From NCBI GenBank assembly GCA_900642245.1, contig CAAAJI010000013.1:346616-410615 (forward strand): 64,000 nt of DNA, written 5' to 3'. The notes under the pieces were generated by a model. That model was not told where the DNA came from and searched no databases. It was given only the letters and a program-made list of their open reading frames with translations. The translations under genes and the position numbers were made by a program. Positions 12,390 to 22,512 of the stretch are shown one piece after another (the first letter of the stretch is position 1; each line of letters starts with the position of its first letter). This DNA comes from Fragilaria radians (taxonomy: Eukaryota > Bacillariophyta > Fragilariophyceae > Fragilariales > Fragilariaceae).

Positions 12390-13364
12390 CTTTGACTTTT
12401 CCAGGGATCTAGAATATGCTTCATAACACGTAAGACTTTAGGGTTTATTAACGTAACTTTTCGCAACTTACTCTTATGAAGACGAATCCGATGTTTCTTG
12501 AAATTTGCTCGCTAAGCCTTCATCATCAATCAATAGCTCCTTGAAGAATGTGTTTAAACATCAATAATGTGGACTGACCATCCAAATTACATTATTTTTC
12601 CATATCAATGTCTACTTTTACGTCATTTGTGCTTGGTGACACATGTGGTCAGACATTTAATTCTATCCCGACATTTTTCACTAGCTTTCTTTCATGCATA
12701 CTCACTTTATTTAGACCTATTTCAATCATCCCATTTGTATAGCTCTTTTTTAGATTACCCTCTTCCTTGGATACCATAGCTTGTTCATAGCAAAGTAAGT
12801 AACAGGATGGTCCAAAGCAATCGTTACTTTTAGATTCAACCAAGACAACACGTGATCTCACTCTACTTGGATAAAACATAATCATGTCATACATACAATC
12901 ATGCTTCCTCCTGTGAATTTTCAAAGACCTATACTCATGTTCAATTCATATGTATCCAGGAAGAACTACAAATAGGCACAGGAAGCAAGTATACTTAGAA
13001 TCGAAATAGTAGAGGAATATTCTGATTCTCTACAATTACTCTTCAAGCGTTCATGCCTAGTCATTCCGTCCAAAAGGAGTGCAAGAGATATTATGCCTTG
13101 TTCTCCGGACCACTTAAGGACACCAACCAAGAAGTACCAAGAACAATGCTTACATTAAACCCGCACACAAATAAAAACTAAAATAATGATGGCTTTGAAA
13201 ATCATTATGACTACTACTTCCTTTCAACTAAGTCAAGTTATCTGTCTCACATAAGTGCATTGCAAAAGACGTACAGAACAATGAATCCTTAAGAATTAAG
13301 TAAATTGAATGGGATAATCTGATACAGTCAAGCTTCGAACACTTTCCACGTTTTTTTTAATCAT
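12390..13364. other. Intergenic region, nothing recognised
   Basis: This is AT-rich DNA between convergent genes (sulfotransferase on plus, Cys-rich membrane protein on minus). Short open frames on both strands show no motif. I see no repeat or RNA gene. Confidence 0.6.
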
Positions 13365-14492
13365 TTACATCAAAGAGTCTTTCTTAACTCCGATACGTTT
13401 ACGGAGATACCAAGTATAAAATGCCATGGCACTAAACAGCATAGCAGACATGACAATGAATGCAGTGGCAACTGGGCTTGCCCTGTTAGATCTTGAGGCA
13501 ACTATTCCATCCGTCCGTACAATTTTGATACCCTCAATGTAAGTACATGCATTTGTATTCTTTGTTTCCGCCAAACCATCAGGTAGACTCGATTCGCATT
13601 TCCCTGCGATAGAATAAATCATTCCGCAATTCTCACTTACCGCACCTGCATTATCTGCATCCTCGTTATTATCCTGTGCAAGGCATGAAACGCATTCCAT
13701 ACCAATGATTGAGGTGTCTGCGTAAGGAAGAGATTGACCTGTAAGATCGCTGAAGATGCTTTTCCCATAGGTATCGTCTGCAGCCTCGGAACAGGTGTCT
13801 TCAAGGAAAACGCCAAAGAAAATGGAGCCTCCTTGCTGTGCACAATAAGGTCCTAAGAAGTAATTTGCGTTTTCTTGAAGGTCGCGATTGCGATTGTAGC
13901 CCTCTAGACGACTGCATTCTAAGTATTTTCCTACATCCAGCTGTGCAACTTGTTCACCGTCATCGTAAGGGTTATTTTCAGCACATTGAGTCATGCCTGC
14001 AGAAACGTAGCAATCGTACTGGCATTTGTCAGCGTCCTCTGCATCACCACAGTTACAGTTATTGGTAATGTCTGCGCATTTTTGCTCGTTGCTAGCTTTC
14101 GTGGCCTCATAGTAATAGGAAAGATACGTGTCCATATCGATGATGTAGTCACCGTAACCGGAGCTGCATCCAGCTGCTTTCGAGTCCGAACAACCACTTG
14201 TAGGGCAAAGGCGAAAACGAACAAGCTTCTTAGTTGAGATTTTAACATCATTTTTATCATCTGCGTCATCGTTCCACTGCTTGATTTGATGACAGCCTTG
14301 GAACTTCAAGGAATATCCAGATACCCAATTAAATTGATTATTTTCATTTTTGTTTTCTGCGAGTTTTCGAGCCTTGGTAATAAGCTTCCTAGCCAAATCA
14401 GAATCAGCTTTGATCTCGCTATTTAGCTGCACATAATTGTATCCAGCTGCATTTGCCATGATGGCAAGGAATACAGCAATCAACAAGGACAT
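13365..14492 (-). CDS. Secreted-domain type I membrane protein, Cys-rich, diatom-type, unknown function
   Basis: The product is 375 aa. I chose the ATG at 14492 because it begins directly with a signal peptide (MSLLIAVFLAIMANAAG); the frame upstream has no ATG. The long extracytoplasmic part has many cysteines (about 20), clustered around residues 85-105 (CPTSGCS, AAGCSSGYGDYIID), 135-165 and 195-300. This suggests a disulfide-bonded fold. A single membrane span lies near residues 337-359, followed by a short basic tail (LRKRIGVKK). The architecture is therefore type I: outside or lumenal domain, one helix, short cytosolic tail. Sequences with a block like LKFQGCHQIKQWN plus a Cys-rich body recur in diatom genomes as far as I recall, but no function is known to me. 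It is divergent from RPSA with 1.2 kb between starts. Confidence 0.78.
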   Translation of the reverse strand: MSLLIAVFLAIMANAAGYNYVQLNSEIKADSDLARKLITKARKLAENKNENNQFNWVSGYSLKFQGCHQIKQWNDDADDKNDVKISTKKLVRFRLCPTSGCSDSKAAGCSSGYGDYIIDMDTYLSYYYEATKASNEQKCADITNNCNCGDAEDADKCQYDCYVSAGMTQCAENNPYDDGEQVAQLDVGKYLECSRLEGYNRNRDLQENANYFLGPYCAQQGGSIFFGVFLEDTCSEAADDTYGKSIFSDLTGQSLPYADTSIIGMECVSCLAQDNNEDADNAGAVSENCGMIYSIAGKCESSLPDGLAETKNTNACTYIEGIKIVRTDGIVASRSNRASPVATAFIVMSAMLFSAMAFYTWYLRKRIGVKKDSLM

Positions 14493-15733
14493 ATCGTAAC
14501 TCAAAATTGCCTAGAAACCAAAGAATAAATATGATGTTGGAAAGTACGGTTATGAAATTAGCGAAAGTTTGGATGGCTTCGCCAATTTTCCAACGGTCAA
14601 TTTAGCTCGCTCTTGCTTTTTGGCAATGACATTGATTGTCCAGTAGTCCATGTTCTAACCACAAATCCGTATTGAGTATCAAAGATATTATCACTGTTAA
14701 TGCGTTGTGTAAAGTAACGTAGAGTAGCTAGTTTGTGGGTTTATATAGGTGTCTAGAGTTGAGCAAACACTGTACTAGAATTCTCATTTTGTATGGATGT
14801 ATATTAAATACATAGTGCTCGACTCTCTTTACTTCGAGCCAACGACGATACGACGATACGATGTTACCTGATAGATAATACTACCTAGGGGTTAGGGGTT
14901 ATTTCATTTCGTTGTACTACTGGCAGTCCCTATTGAGACGACAGGTTTTGCACCAAGTTAACGGTGCCGTTGTTGGAGAGTCGAAGCTGTTGACAAGAGA
15001 TCGATGTTATGTTGTCGTTTGTGAAAAGTCAATTCCAGCGTTCTGCTCACTTTATTTCTATGCTATCCTAGTTTTCATGAGAGTTTAAAAATTGAGACAA
15101 GAATCAATAATCTTTTTTCGATATGTTTAATGGCCTTTACACCAGTTATCTATCAGAATTTAGATTTTTCACAGCATTTGCATATCAAGTGCTGTCAAAG
15201 ATTTTATATTTTACAATGAGAAGTCTCGACAACATTCCATTTTAAATTTTGGATGAATATGGAATGGAATTGTTACCCTAAGTTACAATAAAGCTGATGT
15301 GACCGTGGGTAGGCTAGATCAATATGGCTGCTTCCAATATTTTTCAGTTGTAAGCGATATCCCTAGCAACTGTTTCGGTAGCATTAGATGAATACTCCAA
15401 AAATGAAGAAAGAAATTTTTCTGCTACTAAGAATTTCTCATTCTCGGTTTCTGCTTACGGTTGTATACAGAGCGGATGATTTTGGTGTATTAGAATTTTT
15501 TAAGTCAGAAAGACAGTTCTGAAGTTAGGAATGTAAACACCAATTTTCATACTTGATGAATCTAAACCCCAAACCCCTAATACGTATCAAAAGATTGGCT
15601 GTAGGTATAACCCTACTGCGGATTTATTTTAGTTTCTATTACAGAGTTATTTTCATTACCTCTTACTTATTTTTATTCATTTGCATAGAATTGTTATCAT
15701 CACAATTGTCTTCATTGATTTTTAATTTTGGTC
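14493..15733. promoter_or_regulatory. Divergent intergenic/promoter region with telomere-like C/G-rich boxes
   Basis: This 1.24-kb region separates the starts of the minus-strand Cys-rich protein and plus-strand RPSA. Two short telomere-like boxes stand out: TAGGGGTTAGGGGTTA at 14886-14901 and TAAACCCCAAACCCCTAA at 15563-15580, about 155 bp upstream of the RPSA ATG. They are near inverted copies of each other. In plants and yeasts, telo-box-like AAACCCTAA elements occur in ribosomal protein promoters; a similar role here is inference. No gene is seen. Confidence 0.4.
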
Positions 15734-16564
15734 ATGTCGGCGCTATCAACTCTTCCACCCATCCTCCAGCCTAAGGAGGAAGATATCCAAATGATGCTGT
15801 CAGCGGGTGTGCATACTGGAACTCGAAACTCCGACTCCTCTATGGTAGAGTACATTTGGCGTCGCCGTAATGATGGAGTTCACATTCTCAACATTGGTAA
15901 AACTTGGGAGAAACTTATTCTTGCAGCTCGTGTCATCGTCGCAATTGAAAACCCCGAGGATGTTATCGCCATCTCCGCGAGGCCATATGGTATGCGAGCT
16001 GTCTTGAAATACTCTCATTATACTGGATGCCAAGCGATTGCCGGTAGATTTACCCCTGGTACTTTCACCAATCAAATCACGAAGCAATTCCGAGAGCCAC
16101 GTCTTTTGATTGTGACGGATCCACGAACCGATTCCCAGGCTGTCCGCGAGGCATCTTACGTAAATGTGCCTGTGATTGCATTGTGCGACTCAGACTCTCC
16201 ACTTCAATTTGTGGATATTGCAATCCCTGCGAACAACAAAGGAAAATACAGTATTGGGTTGATTTATTGGCTTCTAGCACGTGAAGTATTGCGCTTAAGA
16301 GGATCAGTCAGCCGTTCAACTGACTGGGATGTCCCTGTTGATCTTTTCTTTCATCGTGATGTTGAAGAGCTTAAGAAAAATGAAGAAGAACAGGCGGCCA
16401 AGATCGATGAGCCTATTTCGGCGATCGCTCCTGTTTTTGATGAATTGCCACCAGACGTCGATGCATCTGAAATGGTTCCTGGATTTTCCGGAGCTGCCGG
16501 CACTGATGTTTATGGTACATCTTGGGAAGGTGCAGATGCTGGAGCCGCGGACAACAATTGGTAA
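15734..16564 (+). CDS. RPSA: 40S ribosomal protein SA (uS2)
   Basis: The product is 276 aa, starting MSALSTLPP at the ATG at 15734 (two non-ATG codons upstream in the same frame are not used). Nearly the whole uS2 signature is present: [58 protein letters not shown] and [24 protein letters not shown]. The protein binds near the 18S rRNA head-platform junction of the small subunit and is needed for its late assembly. The acidic C-terminal extension with a GTSWEG-type motif (near residues 260-265) is the eukaryote-specific tail. Length is within the usual 265-300 aa. It is intronless in the coding part. A pyrimidine-rich and telo-box-like leader region lies upstream. Confidence 0.97.
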   Translation: MSALSTLPPILQPKEEDIQMMLSAGVHTGTRNSDSSMVEYIWRRRNDGVHILNIGKTWEKLILAARVIVAIENPEDVIAISARPYGMRAVLKYSHYTGCQAIAGRFTPGTFTNQITKQFREPRLLIVTDPRTDSQAVREASYVNVPVIALCDSDSPLQFVDIAIPANNKGKYSIGLIYWLLAREVLRLRGSVSRSTDWDVPVDLFFHRDVEELKKNEEEQAAKIDEPISAIAPVFDELPPDVDASEMVPGFSGAAGTDVYGTSWEGADAGAADNNW

Positions 16565-18464
16565 CTAAAAAGGTTTACCTGAAGTCAATATAAATATTCT
16601 ATCAGTAAAAGGATGATTGAAAATACTTCTACTTACTCTAAATCGCATCTCATTCTAAATTTATCTGAAAATTAACATATTTTCCCTTGCTATGATATAA
16701 ATATGGTCAATTTTTTGCTGCTGGCATCCATTAGGATGGTCAAGTAGCATGGTTACATGTCGGTTTTTCTTTATCACCAAAAGCTGTATTGCATAACAGC
16801 ATCCGTATTTCATGACAATTTACCACGAGACAACATTTTTCTGAAAGTCAACAAAAGCATGACTTTGAAGGAGGTGCTGTAAAACTTTTTCCTAAAATAA
16901 TAATGTGTGTTGACAGCTTTTCAAGGTGCACAACAATAGTTGATCGTACTTAGCATACGTAGTGACATTTTTTGGCATGGTTATCTCCCAAAAAATTGCT
17001 ATTGATCGGGTCAAATTAATGGAGTGATCTTTCGTGTTTGCCTTCATGTAAATTGCAGTATGAATTATACAGAGAATAGGCATGACCTGTTGCAAGGAAT
17101 AGACCCCTTTGGAGAAATTATGGGTGCTTCAGACTAAAATAGGTTTGCGATCATATGGTAAAGGGTTGTTGCCTTAATCTTCTATCAAATCTTGATCGAA
17201 GTTTTGACCACAAAAGGATTGGAATTTCAATTGAACAGCTGATTTTATATGCGAGCATTTGATTACTTCATTATTGGACTTTTCATTTAAGTATGGTCGT
17301 CCCTTTATTCCTAACCCTTGGCTAAGCCTTTCCCCAAATCTCCTCCATTACCAAATATATCTTGAATGATTCCACCTTAATGTTTCCTACGACAATCATA
17401 AATTGAGGAATTTTTGCACTCCTACACCTTACATGAGTTGAGTGCAAGGTCAAAAAGTAGAAATATATTACAATAATTTAACATTGTGTGTATTCAACAT
17501 AGAGCAATACGATAACACTTCAAAAAATCAGTAAATTTCTTAAATACTCTTTTCCTCCATCTGTTGGCAAAAGTTTCCAAAGACAAAGACGGTGGTCAGT
17601 GCAGAGAATTTCGAGGAGGACAAGATGAAGCACATCATGCTTTTTTCCTTCTTCGATCCAGTCAACCATTATCGGCACTTTAAAATCTTAGGAACGGATG
17701 CGATGAGGAGTGGATCAATTATTTGAGTTTTGTGCTTTAGATTGAGAACAAGTACCGTTCAAGCACCCTGCTGGCAAGACCAGGATGATTTGGACATTGT
17801 TGAGTGGTCAGGTGGTGTTCTACTTTGGAAAAGGATTCTCGATCCAGAAGGTGCAATACTTGCTGACAGTGATCTCTTGGAGTTAGTAATTTGAGACATT
17901 GTCTTAGAATCCATTACTAAGCATGCTATCCAAATAAACGGTAAGGCATTAGGAGTTATATATGGCGCACAGGTTTAAGGCCTGTCAAGAAATAGAAACA
18001 ATAAAAGCATAGACTTCTTGATTAGTTAAATACTGCACTGATTAAAAAAGTTGTTACGGAGGAACCGTCATAACTTGAAGAAGTTAGAAGGTTACCAGAT
18101 GGGATTTTTAAGTTAACTAGGATATCATGATCCCAGGGGTTTGAGGCATTCTACATGCCGTTAATTCGAAGCAAGTGTTGAAGTGAATATCCTAAGATTT
18201 GACCATGAATTACGTCATAAGAGGAATGTACGCTATATCTTTAATGGTGCATCGTCTACAGGAGGACTTTTGAGAATTGACTGTACTTTATTACGTGCAT
18301 GGATTTGCTTACAAATTGTGTGGTATGCAATAACTGAGGTACAATCAGGGAATTGTTCTTATTATTCGATGATAATAACGTTGCTTTTCATTGTGATTGA
18401 CACAAGAGAAAACAATATTCAAGCTTGGTCAATTTCAATTTAGTAACTATGCTTTTAGAATCGT
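16565..18464. other. Intergenic region with decayed sequences
   Basis: This 1.9-kb stretch between convergent RPSA and PGR5 has no intact gene. It contains a U6-snRNA-like stretch (17034-17125, separate entry) and, from about 17590 to 18430 on the plus strand, several protein-like segments in alternating frames broken by stops (for example LEEVRRLPDGIFKLTRIS near 18080-18130). The latter is probably a decayed mobile element. Confidence 0.5.
17034..17125 (+). ncRNA. U6 snRNA-like sequence, probably a pseudogene
   Basis: The stretch starts GTGTTTGCCTTC, has ATACAGAGAA 33 bases later, then GCATGACCTGTTGCAAGGA. In U6 snRNA the same order occurs at nearly the same spacing: GUGCUUGCUUC, then AUACAGAGAA (the ACAGAGA box that pairs with the 5' splice site), then GCAUGGCCCCUGCGCAAGGAUGACAC. 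The catalytic AGC triad is not intact (GGC here), the internal stem-loop is altered and there is no T-run terminator at the right place, so it would not be a working U6. It may be a decayed retrocopy, or a chance match. Confidence 0.3.
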
Positions 18465-18944
18465 TCAGACTAAAAATCCCAAAATGTCTCCGTTTGTCTT
18501 AGCTTTCTTAATCAATTTTGTACGAAGATGATATGCTCCGGCCCAGGTGCAGAAATCTCCAATAGCTTGTGAGTGAAGCGAAATGGCCTTTCCTCGAAGC
18601 TTGTTTAGTTTTTCAGATCCTAAAACAAGTTTTGCCCCATATACTGCTGGAGAGAAAATCCCAAATTTCGCCATAGCTCCCATACGCAATTCGCATCTTT
18701 GATTACTTCTGGAAATTTCGCGCTCTAGAATAATGGTATGCTGCAATGGGACTCGTTGAGAAATGACAAAAGATGAACCTGATCCGAGATAATGTGAGGT
18801 CATCGATGTGAGAAGTTACAATAATGAGATGTCACGTTTGAAGTTACCTCCAGTAACACCTCCGAGAACATGCGATGATGAAATGCTGAAGGCCGAAGAT
18901 GCGAGGAGCTTTAATGCGCAAAGGATCAAGAGTAAAAGCTTCAT
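18465..18944 (-). CDS. PGR5: Plastid PGR5 (proton gradient regulation 5), two exons
   Basis: Exon 1 is 18944-18848 and exon 2 is 18778-18465, joined across a 69-bp GT-AG intron (18779-18847), giving 136 aa. Exon 1 encodes a signal peptide ending in the diatom plastid-import motif (LLASSAFS, an ASAF-type site where Phe follows the cleavage point) and then a Ser-rich transit stretch. Exon 2 carries the conserved PGR5 body: FSPAVYGAKLVLGSEKLNKL, RGKAISLHSQAIGDFC and LIKKAKTNGDILGFLV at the C-terminus, matching plant PGR5 over its whole mature length. PGR5 is a small stromal-side thylakoid protein needed for cyclic electron flow around photosystem I and for the proton gradient that protects it. 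If exon 2 is read alone a false 112-aa start appears inside the intron; the spliced form restores the targeting peptide. It is head-to-head with the gene at 19201. Confidence 0.92.
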
Positions 18945-19200
18945 TGTCGTCAACTTAATCTACAAAATTAATTTGTCGACCTTCGAGTAATCGTGCTGTT
19001 CGTAAAGTGCTAAAAAATGTAGTGGAGAATCATTTTACAGGGAAAATCCTCAAGTGCGTGGCCTTTTCTGACGAATGTACCAGTGTTCAGTATTTCGATC
19101 TTCGATGAAATGAAATCAATATCGAGTATTGTATGTAGTACGATGCACAAACAATGACTGGCCTGTCTCACAACAAGCGCTACTACAGTGACAAAAGATC
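18945..19200. promoter_or_regulatory. Shared 256-bp divergent promoter region
   Basis: Only 256 bases separate the PGR5 ATG (minus) from the ATG of the small protein at 19201 (plus), so both 5' leaders and promoters must lie here. No clear TATA box or named element is visible. Co-regulation is an inference from the arrangement. Confidence 0.45.
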
Positions 19201-19700
19201 ATGAGAGCTTTCCTGATTGTTACGATAATGTTGAACGCAGTCTGTGCTCTACAAGTCTCCTTGCCGTCGACAAGAAAGGAGACCACGCTTTACTTCCAAT
19301 TACCCAATTTCGGTGCAAAGGATGAGCAGAAGGATGAAAACACCGATTCATCGAAGAGTGAAAAGAAGAGCATTGGATTGTCTGGATTGATTCAAGTTAT
19401 CACAGCTGGAATGGGAGCACCATTTTTAGGAGATTTCGAGGGTGTAGAAGAAGAAACTGGAAAGTTCATGTTCTCACTGGAGGCTAACAATTTGGTAGAC
19501 GAGGTAACTCTATTGTGTTTTCCTAGACTACTCGGTTTCATGGAATCTCACATTTTCATTCATTCATTGATTCAAAGAAAGGAAACAGTAAGCAAACGCA
19601 AATGCCTTATTTTGAAAGCGGATGGGTTGATCCTGAAGATCTAAGAAAAGAAGAAGAAAGAAAATCTCGACAAGGCAGTTTCAAGTTTCCATGGAATTAA
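19201..19700 (+). CDS. Small protein with signal peptide, possibly plastid-targeted; unknown function, two exons
   Basis: Exon 1 is 19201-19503 and exon 2 is 19578-19700, with a 74-bp GT-AG phase-0 intron (donor GTAACT, acceptor TTCAAAG), giving 141 aa. Reading through the intron instead gives a nonsense tail. The splice joins NNLVDE to KGNSKQTQMPYFESGWVDP and ends in FKFPWN. A signal peptide (MRAFLIVTIMLNAVCA) starts the protein and is followed by LQVSLPSTRK, which could be a transit-like stretch with Leu at the cleavage point, a tolerated but weak plastid signal. The mature part has an acidic, Ser-rich linker (residues about 42-58) and a compact motif-rich block (GAPFLGDFEG, ETGKFMFSLE, YFESGWVDPEDLRKEE). 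No family name is known to me. Head-to-head placement with PGR5 raises the idea of a photosynthetic role. Confidence 0.8.
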
Positions 19701-21232
19701 TTTGCACCAATTCCTTTACATGATCTACAGGATGATGTTAAAAACTGAAGCTTTCTTGAAAGGATTTAAGCTTTTATGTTTTAGCATCCTTAAAGTACAA
19801 GTATACTTGGGCGAATGGTTGAAATGCCATCAATTGACATTTACAAATCTATATTTGGAACTGAATAAGTAATCTTTAGCACAGTCTGTTATATTTGAAT
19901 GAAGGTTAATTAGGATGAATACTAAGACTTGTAACTTAATATTAAGTAAGGAAATTCGGCCACAAAATCAATATTAGCTTTTCATTTTCCCCAATGCGTC
20001 TAAAGCCATTCTACCCTAGGTTGCCTTGAGATAGAGTAGTTGCTTTACCAAAGTTATTCTGCCTTTTCTTGACTATTGAGTAAAAGTTTTTTCAAAGCAT
20101 AGATAACTTCAATGGAGGGGTTCAATTTAAAACTGAATAGCACGCTATCTTGTCATTATAAGCATTTATAAATCGTGATTGAATGTGGCTAATGTACGCC
20201 AATGGACTTAATTCTACACAGCGTTTTCATAGTGTTACACGCCTTCTGCAGTGTATAGTATAGATATTGAAAATAGCCTAAATTATATCTTGCAATGTGT
20301 TTTCAGTACTAATGAAAAAAAATTTGCGAATTCTTCCAGACAAATTACTCATCCCTTAGGATGAGCTTGCCATTAGCCCATCACTAATTCCTATTCTACA
20401 TTTTTCAGAAGCTCCAAACTGACATCTAATGCTGATAATGTAGTTTCGTGAGAGCTTCTGTCATTGGAGTCTGTCTTCATTTCTCTTGGAGCGCAGAAAT
20501 CTAGTTTCAGTGTTTTCCACAAGTTTGAATCATAGTAACTTCGTTCATATTGCTGTATTGGTCGTGGAACGTATATCAAGAAAATGGTAACTATACTCAA
20601 GTTTTGACTGATGAAATATTATTCATTATCATCCTAGTTAATATGGGGAATCAAATGGACAGGTATTTGCTATTTACTCAAAATAGATGCGTGTATGCAT
20701 AGAATTTCCTGCATCTCTTGTACTAGTCTCCAATACATGTATGTAATTTCATCTCAGAGTCTTGCTATAGCCTGAGCTTTGCTCATAATCTTCTAACTTC
20801 TTTTAAATACAATTCAATTTTTGTATATCACCATGAATGGCATTGAATCCCGCTTTTCCTCTACGGCTCCTTACAAAAAAAGACGAATCCCTTGAATTTC
20901 AACTCATTTAAAACATAAACTATAAGCGTCTTTCTTCTATGCTATCATCCCTACACTCATCTGTTTGATTGTCATTAGCTTTTCCAATGATATTTGCTAC
21001 TTTATGAACACTTTGTTTCCAGCAGGAACTTCTTAAATCAAATTGACTATGCATCGTGATTTACCTATAACTCTTAGAGGGCTCTCATTACAATAAGGTC
21101 TCTAATTCAAAAAATGCGAATTCATATCAAATTTATCGTTATATCAACTGAGCTCATTAGATGGTCTTCTACACACTTTTTTGTCATGCGCTACACTTTT
21201 GTCTTTCTTGCAAATATGGATTAACAAATTCA

Positions 21233-21321
21233 AAATGATATTTAAGTATCATTAATGCCGGATCATTACCATTAACTAATTAAATGATATTCAACCATCC
21301 TTAATGCCGGATCAATACCAT
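21233..21321. repeat. Tandem duplication, period 49 bp
   Basis: Two adjacent imperfect copies start at 21233 and 21282. Each begins AAATGATATT and contains TTAATGCCGGATCA, followed by a run ending in TACCAT. There are only two units. Confidence 0.8.
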
Positions 21322-21479
21322 GGAACATCAAATTTCTTCTATCCTAGCATTTTGTCTTATCCTATTAGGGAATAACTGTTGCACAAACATGGGTGACTTT
21401 CTCTATCTAGCAATATCCTTATCCAAGGAAGTAATTCTGTTCTACGGTGAGATATATAAATAACACAATTATAAATTAT

Positions 21480-22073
21480 AATCTATGTTAGATTACTTTT
21501 ATTCTTTAGTCTTGTGTAGTCTTAGACCTTATCTCAGAGAGAACTCCTTGATCCTTCTCAACAGATGTTCGTGAACTATCATGAATAATTAGATCTTGTT
21601 CTAAAGCTTCTTCCCGACTGTATAGACAAGTATCTTCAACTTGCTCATAAGGACAAGTTGGTGATCAATAAAAATAAGCTAGTTTATCCCTTAGAATCTA
21701 TTGTTATTAGAGAGCTAACTCCATATTTAGATCTTTATATAGATCATTATTATTGTCACCTTAGATTGGATGCGGTGCTGGATTGTATAATGATACTTTC
21801 CACTTATTAACTTGTGAATCATTTATCATACTTAACTTCTTGTAGGTAAGTACTAGGATAGCTTACTTGTAACTACCCATAGATAGATGAGAAAATATAA
21901 GAATATTTTGATTCTACTATTATTTACAATGCACTAACGGTACATGACGTCTCCTGGTACCAGTACACACACACATCTCCTAGTTTAATGTATTTTATTA
22001 AACTGTTATTGTTTAGAACTTATTGTGATAGGGATTAGCTTCTTGATCCTTCAGTCAAGGTAGGTCATTCGCC
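21480..22073 (+). repeat. LTR-like interspersed repeat, copy A
   Basis: About 590 bases that align along their length with 22513-23115 and partly with 61640-62190. Shared blocks include GGACAAGTTGGTGATC, GGATTGTATAA-GATACTTTCCA, GCACTAACGGTACA and CCAGTACACACACACATC (each under 20 bases), in the same order and orientation. Length, AT-richness and an adjacent gag-like scrap suggest a solo or degraded LTR of a copia element. The termini are not clear. Confidence 0.65.
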
Positions 22074-22096
22074 ACACCATCATGGATCCAGCTATA

Positions 22097-22140
22097 TGTT
22101 ACCACTGCCGATGCATAGGTCATGTGTTACCATTTCTAAG
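22097..22140 (+). pseudogene. Zinc-knuckle-like gag scrap between LTR-like copies
   Basis: Just after copy A the plus strand reads CYHCRCIGHVLPFL, which resembles the start of a retroviral-type CCHC zinc knuckle (C-x2-C-x4-H-x4-C), with the last Cys missing. It is a very short match, supported only by its position next to LTR-like DNA. Confidence 0.3.
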
Positions 22141-22512
22141 AGCAACCAAAACTTGACCGTCATGATGATTTCAATTCACGTTTGTTGATCATGTTTCTAT
22201 GTTGCCTTTGTGGTGGATATCTTATGAGCCTTCATTGTATCGGGAACACCCAGGCATGGAATAACAATATGCATTGCATTGTCAAAGCATCTGATTGACA
22301 TTCACTGAAACCGCGAAATAATCTTCCCAATTATTCAATTTGACGCTTTGATCAACTGTCATGGTCATTCAAAAGATTTCAAGGAGACAAGGGGCCCACT
22401 CTCGAAAGCAACAAAAGACCTCCTCCTTGCATTTCGCTTGAATTCTGCTCATTCAACTCAAACCAAAGCTGCTCTACGCTTAGATGCAAAACTAGTTCAA
22501 AGTAAAATTATA

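Noticed and set aside
14886..14901. Telomere repeat array or internal chromosome end
   Set aside because: Only two telomere-like units; far too short for a telomeric array.
20391..20600. Minus-strand open frame of 69 codons
   Set aside because: Mildly protein-like, but no partner exon or family resemblance was found; left as intergenic.
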